Shown one piece after another: positions 8,296 through 16,899 of a DNA stretch of 64,000 nucleotides (position 1 is its first letter; each line of letters starts with the position of its first letter). Both the position numbers and the translations under genes were made by a program. The DNA is from Streptomyces sp. MJM8645. Lineage in GTDB: Bacteria; Actinomycetota; Actinomycetes; Streptomycetales; Streptomycetaceae. The stretch lies in the NCBI RefSeq assembly GCF_001625365.1, contig NZ_LJJF01000001.1:5946501-6010500 (forward strand). The letters are read 5' to 3'. The notes beneath the pieces were generated by a model. It saw only the letters and a list, made by a program, of their open reading frames with translations. It had not been told where the DNA came from and did no database searches.

Positions 8296-8352
8296 GCCGA
8301 GTGCCGTGCACTGAGCCGAGCACCGTGCACCGAGCCGGGTGCCGTGCGCCGT
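8293..8352 (+). repeat. Stop-proximal tandem repeat
   Basis: A roughly 15-base unit close to CCGTGCACTGAGCCG recurs about three times starting at the stop codon of the membrane-anchored protein gene, continuing degenerately to about 8352. The second copy carries a further TGA. The remaining bases to 8571 hold no gene that I can support. Confidence 0.5.
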
Positions 8353-8571
8353 GCACGCCGTGAGGCTCCGAGTACGCCGACAGGCTCCGATCGGCCCGCC
8401 GGGCACCGACAGGTGCGGGCGGGCCGTCGTCGTGCGCGAGTGCCGCCGGGGTGGCCGACGGTGGACCAGAGGGAGGACCCCCGCTGTCGGAAACGGCCTG
8501 GGCTGCGATAGGACGGGGCGTGGACAAACCCGTCCCGCCCCCGTCCCGTCCCCCGTTCCGTGAGGAGCCCC

Positions 8572-9864
8572 ATGCCCGGCCCGACCGTCGGCCCTGCCGG
8601 CGACACGTCGACCGCTCCCTCCGCCGCCCCCACCACCGGCCAGTCCCGCCCCGGCCGGGCCACCATCGCCGTCCTGGGCGGCCTCGTGGCGCTCGGCCCG
8701 CTCACCACCGACCTCTACCTGCCCGGGCTGCCCGAGATCGCCGACGACCTGGTCGCCGAACCGGCCGCCGTCCAGCTCACCCTCACCTTCTCCATGTTCG
8801 GGGTCGCGGCCGGGCAGTTGCTCTTCGGACCGCTCAGCGACCGCTACGGCCGCCGCCCGCCGCTGCTCGCGGGGCTCGTCCTCTACACCCTGGCCAGCGT
8901 GGTGTGCGTGATCGCGCCGAGCCTGACGGTGCTGATCATCGCCCGCTTCATCCAGGGCGCGGCCGGATCCGCCGGGCTGGTCATCGGTCGGGCCGTCGCC
9001 CGGGACCGCTTCCAGGGCGTCGCGATGCTGCGGTTCCTGGCCTCCATCGCGCTGATATCCGGGCTGGCGCCGATCCTCGCCCCGATCGTCGGCGCGCAAC
9101 TGATGCGGTTCACCTCGTGGCGCGGCACCTTCGGCGCGCTGACCGCGCTCGGGCTGCTCCTGACCCTGGCCGCCTTCGGCGCGCTGCGCGAGACGCTGCC
9201 GACGCAGGCCCGGGGCACCGGCGGGGTGGGCGCGGCGCTGCGCACGATGGGGCGGTTGCTGCGCAACCTGCCGTTCCTCGGGCTGGCGCTGACCAGCGCC
9301 TTCGCCTTCGGTGCGCTGTTCGGCTACATCAGCGGGTCGTCCACGGTGCTTCAGCACGTGTACCAGGTCTCGCCGCAGACCTACAGCCTGCTCTTCGGGG
9401 CGAACTCGCTGGCCATCGTCGTCATGACGCAGTTGAACGGACGGGTACTCGCGCGCCGCTTCGCTCCGCGGGGGCTGATGCTGGCCGGGCTGGCGACGGC
9501 GGTGGTCGCCGGGGTGGCGCTGGTGTTGCTGACGGCGGTCTGGGACTTCGGGCTGGTCGGGTTCTGCCCGCCGTTGTTCGTGATGATGGGCAGCATGGGT
9601 GTGGTCCTGCCGAACACGGCCGCGCAGGCGCTCAGCCTGGTCGAGCCGCGGGCGGCCGGGACGGCGTCGGCGCTGCTCGGCACCGGCAACTTCCTGTGCG
9701 GGGCGGTGGTCGCACCGCTGAGCAGTCTCGGCGGCCGGCCGTCGGCGGTGCTGCTGGCGGTGGTCGTCCTGGCGAGCGGAGTGCTGGCGATGGCGGCGTA
9801 CGTGACGCTGTGCCGGCCCGGGCGGATGAAGGCGGCGGAGGCCGAGGTGATGGCGGGGAGCTGA
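8572..9864 (+). CDS. Bcr/CflA-type multidrug efflux MFS transporter
   Basis: 430 residues with 12 predicted membrane helices. The opening LGGLVALGPLTTDLYLPGLP with PEIADDL is the hallmark of the Bcr/CflA (DHA1) subfamily, and GPLSDRYGRRPPLL is the MFS motif A between helices 2 and 3. Such proteins export drugs (bicyclomycin, chloramphenicol) or metabolites by proton antiport. The ATG at 8572 follows GAGGAG closely and precedes a 20-residue Ser/Ala/Thr-rich cytoplasmic lead. The gene stands alone and ends at a palindromic element facing the chitinase gene. Confidence 0.85.
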   Translation: MPGPTVGPAGDTSTAPSAAPTTGQSRPGRATIAVLGGLVALGPLTTDLYLPGLPEIADDLVAEPAAVQLTLTFSMFGVAAGQLLFGPLSDRYGRRPPLLAGLVLYTLASVVCVIAPSLTVLIIARFIQGAAGSAGLVIGRAVARDRFQGVAMLRFLASIALISGLAPILAPIVGAQLMRFTSWRGTFGALTALGLLLTLAAFGALRETLPTQARGTGGVGAALRTMGRLLRNLPFLGLALTSAFAFGALFGYISGSSTVLQHVYQVSPQTYSLLFGANSLAIVVMTQLNGRVLARRFAPRGLMLAGLATAVVAGVALVLLTAVWDFGLVGFCPPLFVMMGSMGVVLPNTAAQALSLVEPRAAGTASALLGTGNFLCGAVVAPLSSLGGRPSAVLLAVVVLASGVLAMAAYVTLCRPGRMKAAEAEVMAGS

Positions 9865-9892
9865 CGGCGGACGGCCGCCGGCCGGCGACGAA

Positions 9893-9980
9893 CAGCGAAC
9901 AGCGGACAACGAACAACGAACAGATAACAGCTGACAGATAATGAAATCTGTCAGCTGTTATCTGTTATCCGTTCCCTGTT
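9893..9980. repeat. Palindromic intergenic element R1 (AATG loop class)
   Basis: The core is ACAGATAACAGCTGACAGAT (9920-9939), a six-base AATGAA loop, and an exact reverse complement (9946-9965). It is flanked on the left by GAACAG/GAACAA units and on the right by further TGTTATC-like units. It is strikingly AT-rich against its surroundings and lies between convergent genes, so it could terminate both. It shares sequence with six other elements in this window. Confidence 0.85.
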
Positions 9981-10023
9981 GACCGTCAGCCGTCGCCGTC
10001 AGCCATCAGCCGTCAAGCGCAGC

Positions 10024-12081
10024 TCAGGCGATCGAGAAGTCGTCGCCGAAGACGTTGCCCTGGCCGTACCAGCCGTGCAGGTACACGGTGACGGTGCCGG
10101 AGGCGCCGGTGGTGAAGGGGACGGTCAGCTTGGTCCAGCCGGAGGCGTTGGTCCAGGAGCTGGCGGTGGTGTCACCGCTGACGCCGAGGTACGCGTAGTT
10201 GCCCTGCACCCAACCACTCAGCGTGTAGCTGGTGTTGGCCTTCAGCGTGACGGTCTGCGAGCACTCGCCGGTCTGGCCGGCGGTCGCCGCCGCCTGGAGC
10301 GCGTAGGACCCGGAGTGGACCGGGGTGGAGACCACGGCGCCGCCGCTCTGGCAGGTCCACGGGGCGAGGCTGCCGGTCTCCAGGCCGCCGTTGACCAGGC
10401 CGGTGGGCGGCGGGGTCGTCCCGGTGACGGTCAGCGCGTACGTGGCGGTGTGGGTGCCGGACGGCCCGGTGGCGGTCACGGTGAGCGGGTAGCTGCCCGC
10501 CGTGGCGGCCGAGGTGGTGGCGATGTTGAGGGTGGCGCCGGTGCCGGCGGTGACGCTGCCGGGGGTGACGGTGGCGGTGACGCCGGCCGGGGCGCCGCTG
10601 ACCGACAGATTGAGGTTCTGCGCCGAACCCGCCGTCACCGCCGTGGCGATGGCCGCGGACGTGGACGAACCAGCGGCCACGGTGCCGGAGTTCGGGTTCA
10701 CCGCGACCGAGAAGTCGTTGCCGGGCTGGGTGCCCGTGACGTTCAGGGTGAAGACGCCGGTGTGACTGCCGGAGGCCGCGCTGCCGGTGACCGTCAGCTG
10801 GTAACTCCCGGGCGCCACCGCCGAGGTGGTGGTGACGTTGAGGGTGGCGCCGGTGCCGGCGGTGACGCTGCCGGGGGTGACGGTGGCGGTGACGCCGGCC
10901 GGGGCGCCGCTGACCGACAGATTGAGGTTCTGCGCCGAACCCGCCGTCACCGCCGTGGCGATGGCCGCGGACGTGGACGAACCAGCGGTGACCGTCGCGG
11001 AGTTGGGGTTGACGGCCACGGAGAAGTCGTTGGTCACCGTCGATCCGCTGGTGAACGGCGCGAAGATGTGGGTGAAGTCCCAGGTGTTCTGGCTGATGCC
11101 GGAGCAGGAGTCGTCCCCCGCCTTGCCCGGGCAGCCGCCGTTGTCGCGCTGGAGCGCCCAGAAGGACAGCGTGTTGATGCCCTTCGACACCGCCCAGTTG
11201 TAGACGGTGGTGGCGTTGGCCACGGTGAAGGTCTCGGCCGCGCCGTAGTCGTCGATGCCGGGCATCTCGGTGATCCCGATCGAACCCCACAGCTGGGCGG
11301 GGGTCTTGGTCGGGTAGAGCTTGGCGAGCTGGTTGTAGAGGCCCTGCGCGGAGGTCTGGGTGTCGGCCGCCATGTCGTGGGTGGCGCCGTCGTAATAGTC
11401 GAAGGTCATCATGTTGACGACGTCGATCCGGGCGTTGTTGCTGACCGCGTTCTTCAGCACGGCGAGGCCGCTGGAGGCCAGCCCGGTGGTGGTGGTCGGC
11501 AGCGTGTAGGAGAACTGGACGTTGCGCCCGTTGGCGGCGGCCCAGTCCTGCACGATCTTGATCGCCTTGTTGCGGCGGTCGATTCCGGCCGTGTTGGTCA
11601 GCGAGTTGTCCTCGATGTCGAGGTCGATCCGGCTGACGTCGTAGGTGGTGACGAGGTTCTCGAAGGCTGCCGCGATCTGGTTGACGTCGGTGCAGCTGTC
11701 GGCCAGTTCGGTGCCGGTGTTGTCGGCGGTGTAGCCGCCGAAGGAGGGGATCACGTCCCCGCCGTTGGCCCGGATGGTGGCGATGTCGGCGCCGAAGGTC
11801 GAGGAGGAGACCGGCTTTGAGGTGTCGCCGTTCCAGTACGGGGTGCAGGAGCCCTTGGTGGCGGCCTGGAGGAACGCCATCGTCAGGTGCTTGGCCCCGG
11901 ACTGGGCGGCCAGGGCGGCGGGGCTCTGCCCGGTCCAGGACTCGAAGTAGGGGGCGAAGACCCGGCTGGGGAGCGGGGTCGCGGCCTGGGCGGAGCCCGT
12001 CCCGGCGGCGACCAGGCCGGCCGAGGCGGCCAGCGTGGCACAGGCCGTCAGGGCCGCCTGGATGGTTCTGCGTAGACGCAT
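10024..12081 (-). CDS. Secreted GH18 chitinase with two repeat modules and a C-terminal carbohydrate-binding module
   Basis: 685 residues. ATG 12081 has GGAGA five bases upstream and starts a signal peptide (MRLRRTIQAALTACATLAAS, cleaved near GSAQA-ATP). Residues about 36-350 are the GH18 barrel; RIDLDIEDNS gives the D-x-D-x-E catalytic motif, with Glu as acid/base and neighbours FSYTLPTTTTG and VNMMTFDYYDG. Residues about 350-560 are two 104-residue beta-sandwich repeats, each starting NDFSVAVNPNS. Residues about 570-685 are a CBM with ETGSLAPWTC at its start and GNVFGDDFSIA at its end. It should cleave extracellular chitin. A DasR-like site lies far upstream, fitting GlcNAc-responsive control. 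Confidence 0.88.
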   Translation of the reverse strand: MRLRRTIQAALTACATLAASAGLVAAGTGSAQAATPLPSRVFAPYFESWTGQSPAALAAQSGAKHLTMAFLQAATKGSCTPYWNGDTSKPVSSSTFGADIATIRANGGDVIPSFGGYTADNTGTELADSCTDVNQIAAAFENLVTTYDVSRIDLDIEDNSLTNTAGIDRRNKAIKIVQDWAAANGRNVQFSYTLPTTTTGLASSGLAVLKNAVSNNARIDVVNMMTFDYYDGATHDMAADTQTSAQGLYNQLAKLYPTKTPAQLWGSIGITEMPGIDDYGAAETFTVANATTVYNWAVSKGINTLSFWALQRDNGGCPGKAGDDSCSGISQNTWDFTHIFAPFTSGSTVTNDFSVAVNPNSATVTAGSSTSAAIATAVTAGSAQNLNLSVSGAPAGVTATVTPGSVTAGTGATLNVTTTSAVAPGSYQLTVTGSAASGSHTGVFTLNVTGTQPGNDFSVAVNPNSGTVAAGSSTSAAIATAVTAGSAQNLNLSVSGAPAGVTATVTPGSVTAGTGATLNIATTSAATAGSYPLTVTATGPSGTHTATYALTVTGTTPPPTGLVNGGLETGSLAPWTCQSGGAVVSTPVHSGSYALQAAATAGQTGECSQTVTLKANTSYTLSGWVQGNYAYLGVSGDTTASSWTNASGWTKLTVPFTTGASGTVTVYLHGWYGQGNVFGDDFSIA
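10525..10988 (-). repeat. 312-bp-period internal duplication in the chitinase gene
   Basis: Bases 10525-10676 are identical, as far as I can read, to 10837-10988 (offset 312 bp, 104 codons). They encode the conserved middle of the two Ig-like linker modules. Perfect identity over about 152 bp implies a recent duplication or ongoing gene conversion and allows copy-number change by recombination. Confidence 0.85.
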
Positions 12082-12687
12082 GGATTCTCCAACATACGTG
12101 GTGGGGCAGGACGTTGGGGATACGCGCATGATCGGGGCGCGACGGCCGTGTGGGGTCGGCCGCGCGGGCCCGGACGTGCGGGTGTGCGGGTGTGCTGACG
12201 TGCGGGACTGCTGGGTGTCCGGGTGTGCGGGCGCGCGGAAGCCCACCGACTCGCGCGGAGGCGGGTGGCGGGTACGCGTGTGCGCACGCCGTACGGAGCG
12301 GGGGTGGTGCGGGACAGGGCAGGGCAGGGCAGTGCCTCAGCCGCCGGTGGTCACACCCCCACAGTGCATCCCGGTCGGATCGACATGCTTATGGTTGGAC
12401 TAGACCACTGGTCTGTCAAGAGACCTAACAGTTCGTCAACACACCGCCCCCGCGGCCGAAGGGCCGTCCGATCGGCCGGGTGTGCGCGGTGCGGCCGGGG
12501 CTGTGGAGGTGGGCGGTGCGGCGGAGGTGGCCGGTGGTGCGGGGTGGCCGCGCTGCCGAAGGGCGGATGCACCGAAAAGTGGCGCCGCCGAAGAATGAAG
12601 GTGCCGTGGCCGCGCGCCCGTCGGCGGGAGCGCGGCCACGGCGGCCCGGTGCTCAGGACACCGGGCGGTTCGGGTGGCCGTTCCGGG
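12082..12687. other. Long gene-free leader/promoter region of the chitinase gene
   Basis: About 600 bases without a supported gene. It includes GTGTGCGGG-type direct repeats (about 12175-12240), the probable chitinase promoter and DasR-like site (12394-12419), and the 3' side of the lipoprotein gene. If the promoter call is right the chitinase mRNA has an untranslated leader of about 300 nt. Confidence 0.5.
12394..12419 (-). promoter_or_regulatory. Chitinase promoter with DasR-responsive-element-like site
   Basis: Read on the minus strand, TTGACA (12419-12414) is followed by AGTGGTCTAGTCCAAC (12409-12394). This matches 13 of 16 positions of the dre consensus A(C/G)TGGTCTAGACCA(C/G)T known for DasR, the GlcNAc-responsive GntR repressor of chitinase genes in streptomycetes. 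The site fills the -35/-10 spacer, a blocking position. The -10 (AACCAT) is weak. It points towards the chitinase gene 310 bases away. Confidence 0.7.
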
Positions 12688-13296
12688 TCACGCCGGCGGC
12701 GGACAGAGGGTGGTCCGCAGCGCGTCGTTGATCTTCGCGGCGGTGTCCGGTCCGAAGCCCTGCGGGTGGTCGGGCGAGGTGAAGCGCTGGTTGGCCAGCT
12801 CGACCAGCTTCGACTTGTCCTTGGGGAACTGGAACAGCGCCTGGCACTGGTTGCGGGCCCGGTCCACGGCCTGGTCCGGCTTGCCGCCGACGATTGCCGG
12901 GTCGATCGCGTCCAGCGCGGCGACCAGTTTGCCGGTCAGGTCGGTGCCCGGCTTGCCGGGCAGGCCGGCGTCGCTGGGGGGCGTGGGCTTGGCCGGGGCG
13001 GGGGCTCCGGGGGAGCCTGCGTCAGGTGCGGGGGCCGAGGGGCTGTCGGGTGCGGGCGCCGAGGGGGCCGCGGGTGTCGAGGGGGAGGCGGCCGGGTCGG
13101 GCGCGGAGGCCGAGGGCGACTCGGGCGTCGGCGGCGTCGAGGCGGTGCCGGGGGCGGGGGCCGAGGCGGCGGCCGGGGCGGTGGGGGAGCCGGCCGCGGC
13201 GGTGGCCGGGTGGGGGCCCGGTCCGGAGCTGGAGCAGGCAGCGAGGCTCACCGCGGCGAATGCCGTGAGGGTGGCGGCGAGGAGACGAGTGCGCAT
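12688..13296 (-). CDS. Lipoprotein with Pro/Ala/Ser linker and small conserved C-terminal domain
   Basis: 202 residues. A lipoprotein signal (MRTRLLAATLTAFAAVSLAA then C20) predicts lipidation and surface anchoring. Residues about 25-115 are a low-complexity Pro/Ala/Ser linker, typical of wall-spanning spacers. The C-terminal 85 residues (LTGKLVAALDAIDPAIVGGK, RARNQCQALFQF, TLCPPPA) are a small domain with two cysteines that may pair. I do not recognise its function; related streptomycete lipoproteins are uncharacterised. It is in tandem with, but separated from, the downstream chitinase gene by about 600 bp, so it is probably a separate unit. Confidence 0.75.
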   Translation of the reverse strand: MRTRLLAATLTAFAAVSLAACSSSGPGPHPATAAAGSPTAPAAASAPAPGTASTPPTPESPSASAPDPAASPSTPAAPSAPAPDSPSAPAPDAGSPGAPAPAKPTPPSDAGLPGKPGTDLTGKLVAALDAIDPAIVGGKPDQAVDRARNQCQALFQFPKDKSKLVELANQRFTSPDHPQGFGPDTAAKINDALRTTLCPPPA

Positions 13297-13428
13297 GGCG
13301 TCACACTGTCATGTCCGCGGCGTCGAAGGGAAGATCCTCCCGCGAGCGCGGACGGCCCGGGAGGGGGACCTCCCGGGCCGCCGGCCCGCCGCGTCCGCAG
13401 GGCGCGCAAGGCGCCCGCCGAGGCGTGG

Positions 13429-14370
13429 TCAGCCGAGGCCGTTGGCCTTCAGCCAGTCCTTGGCCACCGCCGACGGGTCGTCCTTGTCGATCGCGACGCG
13501 CTTCATCAGCGCCGTCAGCCCCGCCGTGTCGAGCTTGGCCGACACCGCGTTGAGGGCCGCCGTCGCGGTGGGGTTCACGCCTGCCTTGTTGACCAGCGGG
13601 GTGACGTTCTGCGCGCCGAAGAGGTTCTTCGGGTCGGTCAGCGGGACGAGCTTCAGCTGGGGGATCTTCGGGTCGGTGGTGAACACGTTGCCGACCTGGA
13701 TGGTGCCGTCCTTGAGCGCGTTCGCGGTGGCGTCGCCGGTGGGCTTCCACTCCTTGAAGTTCAGCCCGTAGACGTCCTTGAGCTGCTGCTCGCGGCGGGA
13801 CTTGAACTCCGGCGGACCGCCTATCGTGAACTCGCCCGCCTTGGCGGCCAGGTCGGCGATGCTCTTGAGGCCGTACTTGTCGGCGTTCTCCTGGGTGACG
13901 CTGAGCGAGTCCTTGTCCTCGGCGGGGGAGGAGTCGAGGATCCCCAGCGCGGCGGGCAGCGTTTTGGTCAGCGCCGCGTTCACCTCCTCGGTGGTGGCGG
14001 CGGTGGACTTGGCGTCCAGGTAGGCGAGCAGCGAGCCGTTGTACTCGGGCAGGACGCTCAGGCTGCCGCTCTGGAGCTGCCCGTAGAGCACCTCGCGGCT
14101 GCCGATGTTGAACTTCTCCTCGACCTTGACGCCCTTGGCCTTGAGGGCCTGCGAGTAGATCGAGCCGAGCAGCACGTTCTCCGGGAAGTTCGCCGAGCCC
14201 ACGACCACCGTCGAGCCGGCGCCCGCGCCCGAGGCGGCGGGGGAGCCCGTCGCGGAGCCGCCGCCGAGCGGGTCGCCGCCGCCGGAGGAGCCGCAGGCGG
14301 TGGCGCCGAGGGCGAGCGCGGCGAGCGTGCCGAGGACGACGGCGCGCCTGCTTCCGTGGTTTGTCGACAT
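13429..14370 (-). CDS. Osmoprotectant/glycine-betaine ABC transporter substrate-binding lipoprotein
   Basis: 313 residues. The signal ends in ALALGATAC, so Cys26 is the lipid anchor, followed by a Gly/Ser/Ala spacer. The mature part is an OpuAC/ProX-type (QAT family) binding protein: VVVGSANFPENVLLGSIYSQ, NIGSREVLYGQLQSG, LPEYNGSLLAYLD and VGNVFTTDPKIP are characteristic. It would deliver glycine betaine, choline or a related quaternary amine to the permeases encoded just upstream. It is the last gene of a four-gene operon, ATPase-permease-permease-binding protein, with the usual OpuA/OpuC gene set. Confidence 0.88.
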   Translation of the reverse strand: MSTNHGSRRAVVLGTLAALALGATACGSSGGGDPLGGGSATGSPAASGAGAGSTVVVGSANFPENVLLGSIYSQALKAKGVKVEEKFNIGSREVLYGQLQSGSLSVLPEYNGSLLAYLDAKSTAATTEEVNAALTKTLPAALGILDSSPAEDKDSLSVTQENADKYGLKSIADLAAKAGEFTIGGPPEFKSRREQQLKDVYGLNFKEWKPTGDATANALKDGTIQVGNVFTTDPKIPQLKLVPLTDPKNLFGAQNVTPLVNKAGVNPTATAALNAVSAKLDTAGLTALMKRVAIDKDDPSAVAKDWLKANGLG

Positions 14371-14409
14371 GGTGACAGATGTCCTTCCGGAGAGGATGGG
14401 GAACGAGGT

Positions 14410-15087
14410 TCAGCGGGCCCGGCGCTGGGCGCGCATCCCGGGCGGGAGCGCGTACCGGGCGAGCAGGGCGAAGAACAGCTGGGCGCCGACCGCGAGCAGC
14501 ACCACCAGCAGCGCGCCGCCGACGGTGACGGCGTACTTGCGGGTGGCCAGCCCGTCGATGACGTAGCGGCCGAGGCCGCCCAGTCCGACGTAAGCGGCCA
14601 CGGTGGCGGTCGCGATCACCTGGACGGTCGCGGTGCGAAAGCCCGCCAGCAGGGTCGGCGCCCCGGACGGCAGGCAGACCTGCCACAGCACCTGCGGGTG
14701 GGTCAGCCCGATGCCGCGCGCCGCGTCCCGGACGTCCGGGTCGGTGCCGCGCACCCCCTCGACGGCGGCCACCAGCAGCGGCGGCGCGGCGAGCGCGACC
14801 AGCGGGATCAGCACGGCCGTGTCGCCGACCCCGGCGAGCAGCACCGCCAGCGTCACCAGGCCGAGCGTCGGCAGGGCGCGGGTGGCACCGGCGAAGGCCG
14901 TCACGAGCGTGACGCCGCGCCCGGTGTAGCCGATCAGCAGCCCGAGCGGCACGGCGAGCAGCGCCGCGAACAGCAGGGCCTCGCCGGAGAGCACCAGGTG
15001 CTCGGTGATCCGGTGCACGATCGAGTCCGGGCCGCTGCGGTGGTCGGGGGCGGAGAAGAAGTCGCCCAGCCAGTTCAGCCAGTTCAC
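14410..15087 (-). CDS. Osmoprotectant ABC transporter permease (second)
   Basis: 225 residues, about six membrane helices, binding-protein-dependent transport family. The EAA-loop region is VRDAARGIGLTHPQVLWQVC with the conserved following LPSGAPTLLAGFR. The start is GTG 15087, which overlaps the stop of the preceding permease gene (GTGA), and the resulting N-terminus MNWLNWLGDFF is usual for this class. It pairs with the upstream permease to form the membrane pore. Confidence 0.88.
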   Translation of the reverse strand: MNWLNWLGDFFSAPDHRSGPDSIVHRITEHLVLSGEALLFAALLAVPLGLLIGYTGRGVTLVTAFAGATRALPTLGLVTLAVLLAGVGDTAVLIPLVALAAPPLLVAAVEGVRGTDPDVRDAARGIGLTHPQVLWQVCLPSGAPTLLAGFRTATVQVIATATVAAYVGLGGLGRYVIDGLATRKYAVTVGGALLVVLLAVGAQLFFALLARYALPPGMRAQRRAR

Positions 15088-15752
15088 GAACCGGCTCCCT
15101 TCTCCCGGACGGCCCAGGGCGCGAGCAGCCGGCGGGCGCCCACCAGCAGCAGGTCGACGGCCAGCGCGAGGACGGCGATCAGCGCGATGCCGGCCACGAT
15201 CGGGGTCGGGAAGGTGCGCTGGAAGCCGTCGATGAACAGGTAGCCGAGCCCGCCGCGCCCGATCAGCGCGCCGACGCTGGCCAGCGAGATGCTGGACACC
15301 GCCGCGACCCGCAGCCCGGCGATCAGGTACGGCACGGCGGCGGGCAGCTCGACGGAGGTCAGCCGGTGCCACGGCCCGTACCCCATCGCGGTGGCGGCCT
15401 GCCGGACCGGGTCCGGGACGGCGCGCAGGCCGTCCACGGTGGTCGGCAGCAGCACGGCGAGCGCGTAGAAGGTGAGCGGGATCATCACCGTGGCCTGGGT
15501 GGCGAGGCCGGTGTAGGGGATGAGCACCACGAACACGGCCAGCGAGGGCAGCGCGTAGACGACGTTGAAGACGGCGGACAGCGGTTGGTACAGCCGGGGG
15601 AAGCGGGTGCAGGCCAGGCCCAGCGGGACGGCCAGCAGCAGGCCGATGAGCACCGGGAGCAGGGCGATCACGGCGTGGTCGGCGAGCAGGCCGCCGAGGT
15701 AGCCGAGGTGGTCGCCGATCCAGTACCAGCGGACGATCGGTTCACCGTCCAC
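15084..15752 (-). CDS. Osmoprotectant ABC transporter permease (first)
   Basis: 222 residues with about six helices. VRQAATAMGYGPWHRLTSVE is the cytoplasmic EAA loop that docks on the ATPase, followed by LPAAVPYLIAGLRVA and SVGALIGRGGLGYLFIDG, which are typical of OpuAB/OpuCB proteins. GTG 15752 is preferred because upstream residues are Arg/Pro-rich translation of the end of the ATPase gene; it still overlaps that gene by 11 bp. The two permeases are paralogues and would form a heterodimer. Confidence 0.85.
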   Translation of the reverse strand: MDGEPIVRWYWIGDHLGYLGGLLADHAVIALLPVLIGLLLAVPLGLACTRFPRLYQPLSAVFNVVYALPSLAVFVVLIPYTGLATQATVMIPLTFYALAVLLPTTVDGLRAVPDPVRQAATAMGYGPWHRLTSVELPAAVPYLIAGLRVAAVSSISLASVGALIGRGGLGYLFIDGFQRTFPTPIVAGIALIAVLALAVDLLLVGARRLLAPWAVREKGAGS

Positions 15753-16899
15753 CGGCCGCCCCGTCCGTGAGGTCACCGGCCGCCGTGCCGGCTGCCGCAC
15801 CGCTCGCCCCGTCCACGGCGCCACGGGCCGCCGCGCCGGCCGCCGCGTCCGCCACCGGGATGGCCGCGGGGGTGGACAGCGCGGCGAGGACGGCCTCGCG
15901 GCTCGCGGTGCCGGTGGCCCGCCCGTCGGCGTCCAGGGCCACGGCGGCCCCGGCGGGGGAGAGGACGGCGGCGTCCAGCGCGGTGCGCAGGGTGTCGGTG
16001 TCCGGCCGGTAGCCGGAGACCGGGTGTAGCTCGGCGGTGGCGGCGTCTCGGTCGATCCAGCCGATCGGGCGGCGCTCGTCGTCCAGCGCCAGCTCCCAGC
16101 CGCCGTAGCGCAGCCCGTCGGCCACCGGGCGGACGGCGATGGTGGTCGCGGGGCGCAGGGCGAGGCCGCGCAGGCCCCGGTCGCGGCCGAGGAAGGCGGC
16201 CACGCCGTCGTCCGCGGGGGTGGTGAGCAGGGTGTGCGGGTCGGCGAGCTGGGCGATCCGGCCGTGTTCGCGCAGGACCACCACCTGGTCGCCGAGCCGG
16301 ACGGCCTCCTCGATGTCGTGGGTGACGAACAGCACCGTCTTGTGCAGCTCGGACTGGAGCCGCAGCAGTTCCTCCTGGAGCCCGGCGCGCACCACCGGGT
16401 CGACGGCGCTGAACGGCTCGTCCATCAGCAGCACCGGCGGGTCGGCCGCGAGGGCGCGGGCCACGCCCACCCGCTGCTGCTGGCCGCCGGACAGCTGGAA
16501 CGGGTACCGCTTGCCGGTCTCGGGCGCGAGCCCGACCAGTTCCAGCAGTTCGGCGGCCCGGGCGCGGGCCTTCTTGCGGTCCCAGCCGAGCAGGTAGGGC
16601 ACGGTGGCGACGTTGTCGATCACCTTGCGGTGCGGGAAGAGGCCGGCCTGCTGGATCACGTAGCCGATGCCACGGCGCAGCTTGGCGGGCTCCAGTTCGG
16701 CGACGTCCGTGTCGTCCAGCAGCACCCGGCCCGAGGTCGGCTCGACCATCCGGTTGACCATGCGCAGCAGGGTGGTCTTGCCACACCCGGACGGTCCGAC
16801 CAGGACGGTTATCCGACCGGTCGGGACGTCCAGGTCCAGGCCCTCGACGGCGATGGTGCCATCGGGGTGGCGCTTGCCGGCGCCCTCGAATCTGATCAC
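15742..16899 (-). CDS. Osmoprotectant ABC transporter ATPase with C-terminal CBS-like domains
   Basis: 385 residues, first gene of the operon. The nucleotide-binding domain shows Walker A GPSGCGKTT, Q-loop YVIQQAGLFPHRKV, signature LSGGQQQRVGVARAL, Walker B VLLMDEPFSAVDP and switch His in FVTHDIEEA. QQAGLFPH is typical of the ProV/OpuAA group. Residues about 250-350 are a degenerate CBS pair, the region that senses ionic strength in OpuA-type importers. The final 35 residues are Ala/Gly-rich and encoded by repetitive DNA. It energises uptake of compatible solutes, so osmotic control is expected; a TCTGATCAGA palindrome lies about 190 bases upstream. Confidence 0.88.
   Translation of the reverse strand: MIRFEGAGKRHPDGTIAVEGLDLDVPTGRITVLVGPSGCGKTTLLRMVNRMVEPTSGRVLLDDTDVAELEPAKLRRGIGYVIQQAGLFPHRKVIDNVATVPYLLGWDRKKARARAAELLELVGLAPETGKRYPFQLSGGQQQRVGVARALAADPPVLLMDEPFSAVDPVVRAGLQEELLRLQSELHKTVLFVTHDIEEAVRLGDQVVVLREHGRIAQLADPHTLLTTPADDGVAAFLGRDRGLRGLALRPATTIAVRPVADGLRYGGWELALDDERRPIGWIDRDAATAELHPVSGYRPDTDTLRTALDAAVLSPAGAAVALDADGRATGTASREAVLAALSTPAAIPVADAAAGAAARGAVDGASGAAAGTAAGDLTDGAAGGR

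Noticed and set aside
7507..9909. 800-codon open frame antisense to the Bcr/CflA exporter gene
   Set aside because: The sense strand carries clear MFS motifs; the antisense translation has none.
9893..9980. Element R1 as an insertion-sequence end or MITE with target-site duplication
   Set aside because: No transposase is seen and I cannot identify direct flanking duplications; only the dispersed, palindromic character supports mobility.
12223..15243. Very long open frame on the + strand (over 1000 codons)
   Set aside because: It is antisense to the lipoprotein and osmoprotectant-transport genes, and its translation is Arg/Gly/Gln-rich nonsense. It arises from third-position GC bias.
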